Source: Alentia gelatinosa (taxonomy: Eukaryota; Annelida; Polychaeta; Phyllodocida; Polynoidae). From it: a stretch of 64,000 nt of DNA. Under the pieces are notes generated by a model. That model did not search any database. It worked only from the letters and a program-made list of their open reading frames with translations, and had not been told where the DNA came from. The translations under genes were made by a program, and so were the position numbers. Shown one piece after another: positions 34,913 through 46,211 of the stretch. Every line of letters begins with the position of its first letter. Position 1 is the stretch's first letter. The stretch spans positions 40,046,218-40,110,217 of the forward strand of contig OX465590.1 in NCBI GenBank assembly GCA_950022655.1, given 5' to 3'.

Positions 34913-35304
34913 ATAACATGTCTATTGCCTAAAAAGTAGATATAGTTCAGAATTGCGCCATAACGCCACAGCACTGTCAAGCAAGGTGGTAATTCGTTGT
35001 ATACTTATGCCTGTTATATAGTTCTCTATTTTTCTGGGTTTTTAGTATGCACAACTTTCTATGACTGATTTCTGATGGTAAATGTGATTATTTTTACTGA
35101 TTATATCTAAATTATATTGAATGAACATTGAATAAACTTATTTTGAAGTACATTATGAATCGACCTCATTTTGGCAGGGACTTTTTCCGGAATCTCCTGC
35201 AGGAGATTCTGACATGCCAGAATCTCCGGGTAGCTAATTCCAGGTGCCCTATACATTTCCTATAGAGACTCCGTAATAGGTGGGTAATAAAACAGAATAC
35301 TTAG

Positions 35305-35668
35305 TAGAAACCAAACGAGAGTTAGCCTTGTCAATATTCATGCCACGATGGGCAGGTTGTGTTTTACTACACGAGGCGTTAGCCGAGTTTAGTGAGTAGC
35401 AGACCTGACCAGAGTGGTATGAACATTGACAAGGCTAACTCGAGTTCAGTTTCGTATTTATCCTACCCCATCTCACCGATATACAGAGAATATTTGTAAT
35501 TATCCATGTTAGTAGTTATTAATGCCGCCGGATCTAATTTCGTTATCTCGTCCCTGATTGGTCCGTTTTTTTATTCACCTTGGTGCATAAATAACACTTT
35601 ATCCAACGCTCCGTCAAATACATTGAGTCAATGTTAAACCTATGGCGTTTTTTATTAGGGGTAGGATA
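35305..35668 (-). mobile_element. Hairpin-tailed element HP11
   Basis: Hairpin arms AACGAGAGTTAGCCTTGTCAA and TTGACAAGGCTAACTCGAG, apex ACGAGGCGTTAGCCGAG. Then TTTATCCTACCCC, a core containing CTGATTGGTCCG and GGTGCATAAATAA, and the inverse left end GTTAAACCTATGGCG and ATTAGGGGTAGGATAA. It is a close relative of HP10 without insertions. Confidence 0.65.
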
Positions 35669-35983
35669 ATGCCTTGTTCCCTCTGGCCTGTACGTGCCTG
35701 TTCTTGCTATAGTGGGCCTGAAGTCTAAGTTTAGACATGGCGCAGTGCTGAGTGCCAAGCCCTGCCAGCTCCACGCCATCCTGCGCCTCGTACCAGTAAT
35801 TAAACGTCGGGTGCAGTCATGCGAAACGCCTCTCAATCAAAGATCAAAGGTCAACTAGTGTGTTACACGACTGTGCAACTCCTAAGAGGATCCAGACAAT
35901 ACAGAGCATGGAAAGTTGACCAGTAATTCAATTACTTTTCTCGTTAGATTTCATACACCAAAATATTATAGATAAAATATACA

Positions 35984-36023
35984 CTAGTGACCCATAATAA
36001 GTATACTTATTATGGGTCACTAG
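35984..36023. repeat. Perfect 40-bp palindrome
   Basis: Half-site CTAGTGACCCATAATAAGTA followed exactly by its reverse complement. It has no spacer and lies outside any element I defined. Confidence 0.95.
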
Positions 36024-36105
36024 GAGTTACTTTGACCGATAGAGCAGGGTGTTTGTTCATAAAATATATAACACTGACAGTAATACTATGAGGAAGAAGG
36101 GTTAA

Positions 36106-36629
36106 AGGCATATCGGACCATTTGGCGTGAAAATTCGAAACCCATGTCATTTTTCTGAAAATTAACTACAATGATCTCTAAGTATGGTAAAGCACATTTC
36201 TGACTTAGAATTCTGGGGTCACCGCGCTAGATTTTGATTTATAGATCAATATCATGATCATTTTATATTAGAATATATAGAGATTCAACAAAAAGTTGTT
36301 TTTCACATAGTAAAACCCATGTCATTTTCCTCAAACTTTTACAGAATATATTATGTATAGTACGACCTATTTAGGTTTTAAAAATCATAGGTCACTGTCC
36401 TTGTTTTTGAAAAAAATTAAGAAAACCATATTTGTCAGTACATTTCCCATATATAAATCAAGCTAATGAAAAAGGGGTTTATTTTTCCTATTGGATTAGG
36501 TCAAACTAGACAAAACTTAAATTTTGCTCTTTTGAATTTGGAATATGCCACAAATTACCAATCTCAATTGATGAATGGGAATGTTCAAAAATCACCAGGT
36601 GGCGCCACAATGAATTGTAGGATGTGCCT
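36106..36629 (+). mobile_element. Family K element, 524 bp
   Basis: AGGCATATCGGACCATTTGG to GTAGGATGTGCCT. TTAA is intact on the left (36102-36105) and mutated to TAGA on the right. CACCAGGTGGCGCC is at 36593-36606. Confidence 0.65.
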
Positions 36630-37400
36630 TAGACTTGCTCAAATCTTTGATTATGAACATTCATTAAATGATTAAACACGATGAGAATAAAGTTCATTAC
36701 AGTATGTATCCTTCTCTGACTGGCTCATGAATCAAAGACTTGTCCACTATGAAGCAAATCTCCTGTTTATGGCCCTATGTCACTCCCTGTAACCCTATAC
36801 TTCCTCCTACCCCTACCCCCCCCCCCCCCCTCCTCCCCCCTCCTCCAGTTCTCTGGCCGCCTGTGTTGTCATAACAATAAATTTCGCCTGCTCCTTACTC
36901 TGTCTCGATTGATATCAAAATGAGAGGGTATCAATCTCCCAACAGATATCCTGACCAGTAGACAGGATATCTGTATGGAGAACATTGGGAATGCTATAGC
37001 TAAACAGTGCCAGAAATCCAACACCATTACCGATTGTACCAGTCCCTGTATCCCAACGAGGAGGGTAGCCATAGGATGCAGGGACTGGAGCCAGTCTAGA
37101 TATGCCTTTAAATCAAAGATGGGTGGATATCTGGCACATGGTGATTTGGCTCAGGTCCATTAGGAGCAGCTCCGACAAGGACAACTGAGCTGCTCTCTGA
37201 TGAGTAAATACACAGTCAGCAGTTATTCACAGCCCTCTGCACGCCATGAGGCTATTTCACACTGGCCGACTTTTCCTCACCGATCTGCAGTCGGAAACCA
37301 CCGACGCCATATTGGTCTTACCTGGTTCTTTTAGACCACAAGGTTGGTGAAATCTATGCGATGAATTCAGGTAGAAATCTCTCCCCTACACATTTACCAA
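36630..37400. other. Intergenic DNA with C-rich tract
   Basis: A poly-C/CT tract lies at 36816-36845. Small inverted words occur at 36950-37080 (ACCAGTCCCTGTA/TGCAGGGACTGGA). No gene was recognised; the 62-residue frame at 36975 has no motif. Confidence 0.4.
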
Positions 37401-37401
37401 T

Positions 37402-37675
37402 GTGAGAGATAATTCACTTCTAATACCACATAGACATGGTATGAGAAGGATTGACCTTTTATATAGCAGTAAATCTACCATGGCTGGGGATGAAGGAGAT
37501 AGGTGGCTGTACACCACACCACATAGACATGGTATGAGAAGGACTGGCCTTTTATATAGCAGTAAATCTACCATTGCTGGGGGTGAAGGAGAAAAGTGGC
37601 TGCAGTTTGACTCGTACTCACAAATTCAAGTGTTCTTAACCACTAAGCTAACAAACATATACCTAGATATCCCAG
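37402..37675 (-). mobile_element. tRNA-derived SINE with tandemly duplicated tail
   Basis: On the minus strand an A box (TTAGCTTAGTGGTTAAGAAC, about 37652-37671) and a B box-like GTACGAGTC (about 37610) form the tRNA-like head, then CTGCAGCCACTTTTC. The tail unit (AGCAGTAAATCTACCA, about 93 bp) occurs twice, at 37425 and 37518. The related head at 56117 retains a CAT anticodon-like arm. Confidence 0.6.
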
Positions 37676-38780
37676 GCTGGGATTCAAGAATCAGTACAGT
37701 GTGTTATGCTGAAAGCTATTTTTCACCTGCCGACTATTGGCCAGCGATCTGCCGTCGGGTAACACTAATGCCATATCGGTAAATGGAAACACACATGCAA
37801 AGAAGTGTTCACCAATTAATTGTGCATGGATCATGCACAGACTTGGTCCACGACCGACAGAATAAAAGGAGTTTGAAATTGTTAGTGATGGTCATTGTGT
37901 TTGGAGGACAGTTCTGTTGGTATAGACCTGTTAAATGCAACAGAAACAAGGTATATACTGCACCCTCACCGATTCTTAGATACAGACGTGCAGTCATTGG
38001 CCACCACCAACTGACTTTTAGGAGAACTCAATTAATCGGTGCCATTTTCATCGGCCAGTAGAAAATTGCTTTTAATGTGATGACTATGCAGGGCTCTTTT
38101 GATGCCAAACCAGTCTGGTGGATCACTTCCTTTACATTATCACCACTGAAGCATCTTAGTCCCACATTTTAAAACCTTTTAGAATTCTTTTGTTGCTGAA
38201 GTAAATTTTGTCCGTGTTTGCTCCTTTTCTTCTGACACCGACATCATGTGCAGAAATAAGATGGAGACGGTAAATACAGTTGCCACGTTAATTTCAGGTA
38301 CAGACAGACACGCCATCTCCAGGTCAAACATCTAAATTAAAAGTTGATAAATCATAGTCAAGGTGAAGAAGGAAGGTAATGCAATTGAACCCAATAGAAT
38401 TTGGCTTTAATAGAGTGTGCTCGCCCATTCTATATAAGTTGCCCATAAAAAACTAGGAGCATACGTTATTTCTATTCACAATGGATAGACTCAGGCAGTT
38501 ACAGAAATGGCAAGTTTACTGGGTGAAAGTGGTTACAGTAATACGCGACCTGTCTGTTAGACTGAATGTAACCCAAACCTTTTAGTCGTTATGCATTTAA
38601 AATTGCACGCTCATTCATCAATGATGAACATTTCTATCCTAGTCTTCTGATGCCGACTTTATATGCAGAATTACGATGTAGAAAGTAAATACAGTTGCCA
38701 CATTCATTTCAGGTACAGACAGACACACCATCTCAAGGTCAAACATCTAAATCAAAAGTTGATAAATCATAGTCAAGATA
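37676..38780. repeat. B-like fragments and a duplicated segment
   Basis: GCCGACTATTGGCCAGCGATC near 37731 and ATCGGCCAGTGG-type ends near 38045 belong to family B. The segment AGGTACAGACAGACACRCCATC with neighbouring TCTGATGCCGAC is duplicated at about 38230-38390 and 38640-38790. Confidence 0.5.
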
Positions 38781-38818
38781 AAGAAGGTAATGTTATTAAA
38801 CCCAATAGAATGGAGCTT

Positions 38819-39116
38819 TAAGGCCTGTTTCCAACAACCGAGATTGATTGAGTTAACAATAAAATCTGTTGGTGGTGCCACTGACTGTGCATCAGTATCG
38901 GAAAATTCGGTGAGGCTAGTAGATTGCACTCAGAGGCCAAGCTTTCACTCAGTGGTGGGTGGTGCCACATTGCATAATCAAAGCAGAAAAAATAGTGGGT
39001 AATTTCATGAGCTGGTTCGTTTCCATTGACCGATTTTGGGTCAGCAGTGCCAAAAGTCCGTCCGTGGTTCCTGACTGTAGATCGGTGACGGGAGATCGAC
39101 CAATGGAAACGTGCCT
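38819..39116. mobile_element. Family B element
   Basis: AGGCCTGTTTCCAACAACCG to ACCAATGGAAACGTGCCT. The interior (GTGGTGCCACTGACTG, CAGTGGTGGGTGGTGCCACA) is collinear with 58887-59191. Confidence 0.6.
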
Positions 39117-39644
39117 TTCTTGAGATTGCCCGATGTATGCCGTTTTCGTCGGCCAGTGGAAAATGGTTTATTCTTACTATTAATGGGGGCTCACTGGCTC
39201 AGAGCCTCCTATTTGCTTGGTTCAATCACCAGGGAAGATCAATACCAGCAGATATTTATATATAAACAAAGAAGATAGAAGCAGTATAGAAACTGTACAG
39301 AGGACCCTTAGAAACATGAGGATGTGACGAAGGTGGATCTTCATAAGAAAATACCCAACAGATAATATGTTACGAGTTGAGGTAATATGAGCTGAGGTAA
39401 TATTACCTTTTCATAGATGCTGATGTTATCACAAAGGTGCAACCTACCTGCAAATTAATGTTTCCCGACAGAGCACATGTGTATCAGCGATCCGAGATTA
39501 AATATCACAGGCATGAAAAGTCATCTCATGCTTGCCTAGAGCTGGCATTTAGGACCAGTCTGGAACATATTAGATCACATATTCAGGATATTTATTCTGA
39601 CACATGCTTCGACCTATATATACCGTTATTTTTCAATATATTGT

Positions 39645-40055
39645 ATTATCCTACCCCTAATATAAAATCCCATAGGCTTAACATTGACTTTCCGTATGCG
39701 CCTGTATGTTGCATACGGATAAAAAATCGCTCCTAGGAGCATACAAAAAATGGACCAATCAGAGATCAGCAGCTGAAAGTAGTTCCAAGCGCCTTCACAG
39801 CAGCAAGGAGAGCTATATGGAGGACTTCAGAAAGTTTTTATCGTGCTTTTTGTTACTATCCTCACATAAAAATATCGTTCACAGGGGGTAGGATGAAATC
39901 AAAACCTTATTTGTTTTAATCTGGGCTCCCGTATGCGACTCCTGGAGTTTTGGCTCCGGATATCACTTGGCTGCGCCTCGTGATATCACTACGCCAAACT
40001 CCAGTCGTCGCATACGGGGGCCCAGATTAAAACTCATCCGGTTTTACGATATTCT
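39645..40055 (+). mobile_element. Hairpin-tailed element HP12
   Basis: Left end ATTATCCTACCCCTAATAT and CATAGGCTTAACATTGAC; inverted end GGGGGTAGGATGAAATC near 39884. Hairpin arms are TTAATCTGGGCTCCCGTATGC and GCATACGGGGGCCCAGATTAA; apex ATCACTTGGCTGCGCCTCGTGAT. This is the best-paired hairpin of the set. Confidence 0.65.
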
Positions 40056-40925
40056 TGTCGAACAATTTGAAGGCCAACAGGTCTTTTTTAGCGAAACTAA
40101 CTTGGAATAACTGAATCAAACTCTTTATAGATGATGATCAAAAGATCCACTTGCTATTGTAAAATATGTGTCTTGTTGTGTATCGGCTATGTTTCTTGAA
40201 TGTGTATGTCTCGAGTATACGTCTTCTTTATAATATGTGACTGCATTATGAAAGATCACCACCTAGGAGGTGAATAATATTTATTTCCTGAATAAAAGAA
40301 AAAAAAAAATCCTTTCTCCTTCAAATCCATTATAACAATATGGGGATTTTCAGTAGTTCAACCAGTTCCCAATGACAGCAAACTGTATACTATTGTGAAA
40401 TGAGTATTTGGTATGCTATGAGTTTTATAGTGTTGACGAGATGGAGACGTGTGAAATCTAATGAACAACTCGAAAAGTGGCTTTTGGAGACAAAAACAAA
40501 AACGAACTGTTATTTCTCATTTAATCCTACCCCACCTTGAGAGGTCGGACCGAGCTGTGTTTGTCCTAGTTTGGCAACCAACCCCTTCTACGATATAGGG
40601 GTTGGTTGGGTTAAATCACATACGGTATCCCTTTGTGTTCGCCTCAAACCAAGGAGTTTGTTCTATGTCGGCTCTAAAAGCAGAACTACTCAATAAGTAG
40701 AATTCATGGCTTAGCCAATTGATATATAAGTCTGGCTTTATGATGGTTTTATTCTAAAAATACACACAAAAGGAAATAACAAAATGGTAGATTACCTTCA
40801 AGGTTATGACTAAAAACACTCTCCAAGCATTACCAAAGGTCAGGCAGGAGAGTAACAAACAGGTTCCGCTACTGGGTCAAGGAGGCCGCTTATAAATTCA
40901 ACCCGACCAGAGCTAATTTTGTGTA
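40056..40925. other. Intergenic DNA, nothing recognised
   Basis: AT-rich with a short inverted pair around AACCAACCCC/GGGGTTGGTT near 40580. No gene. Confidence 0.4.
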
Positions 40926-40930
40926 GCTCT

Positions 40931-41202
40931 GGGACTTGTTTCATTAGTTTCGTGACATATCTGTGACACCATACAGACATTGGGGTTGTCTAGTTTCGTG
41001 ACAACACAAGTAGCTTCCCTTAGGAAAAGACAGACCTCAGACAAATCTACACATCATGGACCTGTTTCACTAGTTTCGTGACAAAAGTGGCACCAACAGT
41101 GCAAGCAAGAACGGACAAAACGAAGTCTAATGTCTAGTTCTTATGAAACGGACAAACCGGACACGCCATCTAGACATGTCACGAAACTAGTGAAACAGGT
41201 CC
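40931..41202. mobile_element. Family C MITE, subfamily 1, at the Harbinger junction
   Basis: GGACTTGTTTCATTAGTTTC to GAAACTAGTGAAACAGGTCC. CTG is at 40928-40930 on the left. The right-hand CTG (41203-41205) is the site used by the large Harbinger, and the matching unoccupied flank continues after 52025. Confidence 0.7.
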
Positions 41203-41205
41203 CTG

Positions 41206-41233
41206 GGGGTCGTTGCATAAACCGGGAACGATA
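41206..41233 (+). repeat. Left terminal inverted repeat of the Harbinger
   Basis: 28 of 28 bases match the reverse complement of 51995-52022. The ACGAACG words at about 41260, 41308 and 41528 are candidate subterminal binding sites for the Myb-like protein (inference). Confidence 0.93.
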
Positions 41234-42487
41234 GATAAAACCATAACGAAAGTGTACAACGAACGTTAGTGATGCATAAAGATCGATCGGGAAATTCCTA
41301 TACCAACAACGAACGTTAATAAAAAAAATGGAAAAAATCAAGGTGCATAAAAAACTCAATATTTTTTATCGTACGTTGTGGTTTCTTTCGTGAACTCTTG
41401 TAACGTCGCGTTGCATAAGGCCAATTTGACCATGGACACAGCTATCGTTCGTTATTTCGGCAATTTGTACGAAGAAACGCGTTGCATTTAAACAATTTTA
41501 CCCATTGCTAAGTGCTGAAAAGTGGCAACAACGAACGATAACCCCGGACAAGTCTGAGTTGTCGTAGTTTCAACAAATTTCAAAAGAACCACCCCAAACT
41601 CACCTAATCACGTGCCCAACCCGTGTCCTACTTAGCGCAGCCCCCACCACACCGCCTCTAACTCCCCATAGACCGCATTTGTGCTGACGTAATACAGTGG
41701 ATTCCCCCTCCACCATGTGCGTTCTTGGTGACAAACAAACTCTAGGCCCCAGCCTATCTCTATGGGAGTTCTGACCTTATTTGGAATTATGTCATATATC
41801 TTTGTAAAACTTACCAATTAAAAAAAAAGATTGACTGAGAATGAACCTTAAGACATTTCTCAATTACATTATCACCCTCCCTGCCTTAATGGAGTGATTC
41901 CAACCTCTACAGACAAGATTAAATACCAGTGGCTGGGCCAGGATGGAGCGGGTGGGCAGACACTCTAGCTAGGTCACCGCACCCACCGCCACTCGACCGT
42001 TAGGAGGCGCGGGAGTCACTCGGCACACCCAAATCATCAAAACCAATGGGTCTCTAGATTGGGTATCAAAAGAAATATGATATGATAGCTCAAACAAATA
42101 TTATCAGTATCAAGTTTAGATATCATTCTAGGGATACATCTATTTTTTTGTATCTAAAAAGTCTCTAAAGTCAGATAAATACGATGATATTCAACATGAC
42201 CCTGGGTGTACTTGGTAAGATGACACCTTTTTTTTTTTCCTCACAGCACCGGGATATACCTAGACTGGCCTCAGTCACTGTGTCCTATGTCCCACCCCTG
42301 CTGCCACCGCTCCCTTACCCCCCCAGCCTACCCTACACCTCACAGATGACACATTTGATTCCTGGGCCAGCTATAGGAAGCTTACATGGTGAAATGCATT
42401 TCATATTGATTTATTCTAATAATTCACTGAAAGCTCATAATCAAAGATTTGAGCAAGTCTAGGAAATACCCGGCTGGCCGGATAGAA

Positions 42488-42495
42488 TGACGTCA
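42488..42495. promoter_or_regulatory. CRE palindrome upstream of transposase
   Basis: A perfect TGACGTCA, 43 bp before the transposase ATG. Binding of CREB/ATF-type factors is inferred from the motif only. Confidence 0.5.
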
Positions 42496-42538
42496 CACTA
42501 ATGCGGTCTCACTCACATTCAGTCATTAAACTTTCGCC

Positions 42539-44708
42539 ATGGCAGGTTTACCGCGTCGTCCGCCACAGCCGAAAGAGTTTTTTGACCGTGTTAATCCGTT
42601 TGACCATTTCACTGATGCAAAGTTCTTGGAAAGATATCGCCTGGATAAGGACACCGTCACGGATTTAGCAAGGGAATTTGCAGATTCCGGCTTTTGTTCT
42701 ACAAAAGGCGATAAGCGTGGTGGAGGGATAAGCATCAGGGAGCGCGTGAGTATTAAACAACTTAAGTAGGTCAGCACCCCAGCGTCTAAACTGCTCCATA
42801 AACAACTGTGACCTGGGTTAGGACACCACACTTTAGGTGGCTTAATAATCTGCAGTCTCTGTTGCTGTTTAATTCACATTCGAATGTTAGACGTGTAATA
42901 TAATTGTAGTTACCATGTAAATCCTCAACATACCTTCTTTCAGTACATGTGGAGGTTTCGGAGGGTTACATAAGATATCACACCATCATGAAATGCCTCC
43001 CTTCTACTAATAGTGTGTTACTTTATCCGGTATATTTAAGCAAGTAATTGCAGTAGTTGATTAAGTTCAATTGGATCTAATTTTTTTTCAGTTCTGCTTG
43101 GCCCTACGCTACTATGCCACCGGGTGTAATATGCGTGTAATATCGGATGTCCAAGGGGTACATAAGTGTACTGCTTCGAGAGCGATAAAAGAAGTTTCCA
43201 ACTTCTTTTACCACCGACAGCAGCGCTATATCCAGTTCCCCTTCACCCCCCAGGAAAGACTCCGAGGTTCACGCGAATTCCATGAAAAATTTGGCAAGCC
43301 CGGGGTTTTAGGGGCCATCGATGGCACGCATGTCGCAATACGACAGCCGCCAAATGAGGATGGATACATAAACAGGAAGGGGTTCGCCAGCATAAATGTC
43401 TTGGTGCGTATTCTAAAGAGAAATATCGTTCCTTGTTTAAAATATATGATTTATAATAAAATACAACCTTCATATAATTAATGATAAGCTTTCATTGAAA
43501 TTCAAACTATAACACATGTTTGTTATTTATTACACAGTTGAGATTAATATATTTATATTTACAAACATATATTATACACATATACGTATTCTTTCCAGAT
43601 AATCGTTGATGCTAACTGCAAAGTCATCAGGGTGAATCCTTGCTGGCCGGGTTCCAGTAACGATGCGTTTGTTCTCGGACAAGATAACATCTCGGACATT
43701 GGAGAGGCTGGCGAAATGGGCGATTGCTTCCTTTTAGGAGATTCCGGGTAAGTGGGGTCACGATCTATTTTATCTATTTATAGTCTCTCATTCATAAATA
43801 AATAGATAAAAACCTATTTAATCTTGTACTTGAAACAATGCCTTATGACTATGTCAGTTATGACACCCGCGCTTACCCTACCCTACCCTACCCTTTACAC
43901 AACGTAGCTAATTTTGTGTGTTTTTTGTGTTGTCCTTTATGGTTCTGTCCTGGGAGACATTGTCACATAAGCACATAGGAGAAAAAGAACTCTAATAATA
44001 ACGAAATCACAGGAATGGATCTCACAACACTATGAGGAAAAGGGTCCTAGTCTTAACTCAAGTTATTTTTATAAAAAATAAACATTTTAATATGCTTACA
44101 AATATTCTATTCTTTCTTTAATACAGTTACCCATTAAGATCATACCTACTGACGCCACTTACAAACCCAACAACACAATCAGAGGAAAACTATAATCGTT
44201 GGCACAGAAGTTCACGAGCGATCGTTGAACAAACGATCGGTCAACTGAAACAACGCTTCAGGTAGATAATATCGATGAAATTTTGTCTATAAGTAAAGTA
44301 AATAATTTTCTTTGACAAGATCAATTTAAACTGTGTACTTTAGTTGGAAAAAACTTGTGTCTCTATTTCAAAGAGTCTCTCAATAGCCCAACACATTTTG
44401 ATGTTATGCCATTACCCATTTTTTCTATTATTAAATAGTTAAATAACGTTCGAAATTTCAGGTGCCTAGACGCTTCGGCAGGGTATCTGTACCACGCCCC
44501 GAATCGAGCAGGAAAAGTGATCGTTGCCTGCATGGCACTCCACAATGTTGCAAAGGATAAAAACCTCCCTATTCCAAACATGGACGAGGATGATGTAGAC
44601 GCCCCGCGTGTTCGCCGGCACAGAGGTCCACCTCCTCCGGATCCCGTTCCCAGAAATGCTCGTCACCATGCGGTGAAGCGAAGAATTTTCATAGATATGC
44701 AGTTCTGA
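42539..44708 (+). CDS. Harbinger DDE transposase (HARBI1-like), intact, 5 exons
   Basis: Joining 42539-42745, 43092-43403, 43599-43747, 44127-44261 and 44462-44708 gives 349 codons plus TGA. Every junction is GT-AG and all phases agree. The length is typical for HARBI1-like proteins. The N-terminal part (LDKDTVTDLAREFADSGF) resembles the helical DNA-binding region of the family. The DDE_4 catalytic core is recognisable: D146 in GAIDGTHV, D195 in GSSNDAF, GDSGY at 219-224 and E257 in AIVEQTIG. The conserved ALRYYATG and NRKGFASINV blocks are present. The start fits GCCATGG. It acts in the nucleus, cutting and inserting the element, and needs a Myb-like partner in known systems. No frameshift or stop was seen, so it may be functional. 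Confidence 0.9.
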
Positions 44709-46211
44709 TATGTGGATCAGTTATACTATTAGAGCTATAAAGGATGTTGCCTCTGTAATATTGATTTTATCAATATATCTATGTATCTATGTATCTAAGT
44801 ATTAGCATTATAGTTTTGCGAATATCACTATATCAAGCAAATATAAAAAGAAGAAAATAGTAAGTTCAATACATATTGTTATAAACAAAATTTATTAAAA
44901 TATATACCGTTTTGCTGTAGGAAAACCATTTGATGATCGATTAAATATTTGACAAAGATTTCCGTGTTAATTAACATCAATTCAGTATATATGTATATCT
45001 CAACAAACATAACTATATTTCTACGCTGAAAAAAACAAAGAACGAAAGTAACAGTTCAATATAAGTAATATTCAGCCGTTGATATCACATAGCACCCATT
45101 GGCTGTGAAAGCTATAAAAAACGTAAATAACAAAAAGGAATATACAAAAAGATGGAACGTAAGAGATAACAAAATTACTTTGCGATCTATCCTAAACTAA
45201 ATCGTCTTCAAAGGGAAGATTTTTCAAAAGGAAAATAAAAAGTCTATCATAAGCAAAAGTATACTATGTAGGTTCATCGTTTCAGTGGATCTATCTTTTC
45301 AAGATATAACACACCGTCAAAATCATAAGTCTTACATATATTTTTGAATAAACCTCTTGATTACAGTCATCATAACTTTAAAGACAATTACGCAGAACTG
45401 ACTAAGAAAACTAACCCTGATTAGTATGAATGATTTTCAAGAACTGCAAGTATATCCAGTAGCACCCTTCGGCTGTCATTGATCACAAAACAGTATGACT
45501 AATGAAATATTTGGCACCTATAAAAACGGTTTCTAAACTGTACCATAACCTGTTATTTACTTTGATTTCACACTAAGACTATATATGAACCTGAAAATGT
45601 AATACAACATCATAAATGCTTTTTACGCGGTATTCATAAACAATACTTCAGCATAATAACACATTCCATATAATGTGCAAAGGAGTTTCCTAGAACTTAC
45701 ATGAACAAAGTAAGTTATTTATGAAACTGACTTTCAAGCGACAAGATAATATGAAGTAGCACCCATCAGCGGCGATTGATCGCAATATCATGTTAAACAA
45801 TAAATTACATAGAGATAGACGTATTTTTACAAAACCATACCAGAACTTGAGAATGTTTTTGATTTTCTTAATGACTATATCTTAGTCACAGCATAGCATA
45901 CCAAATACAGAATGGATCGGTCTGTCACAGCCTTCCTACAAGATACACAATAAGAATGTTAAAAAAATCTTAAGAATTTCTCTAAACTATAAAAAAACGT
46001 AACAACGAAGGAAAATATAAATATAGAAAAAAACAACTAAATATTTATACCTTGGAATATCGGTAATTGATGTAGTATACCTAAATGTATGTTTTCCTTT
46101 CACACATGCTCAATATGCGATCATTATCTTCGTAAAGTTGACAAAATATCTAAATATTTCAAACTCAATAGGATAACCCCTCGTCATTCAAGAATCACAA
46201 AACTGTATCAG
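44709..46211. other. Convergent intergenic region with three degenerate repeats
   Basis: AT-rich, with AATAAA/ATTAAA-like signals for both genes. GTAGCACCC followed by CGGCTG-type sequence occurs near 45089, 45460 and 45755, suggesting a decayed repeat of roughly 300-370 bp. No additional gene was seen. Confidence 0.5.

Noticed and set aside
39195..39245. tRNA-like stretch (GGCTCACTGGCTCAGAG ... GGTTCAATCACC)
   Set aside because: A and B box-like words are too close and no stems form.
42213..42247. A possible intron before the transposase (GTAAGA...CACAG)
   Set aside because: Only about 35 bp long, too short for a normal intron, and not needed for the reading frame.
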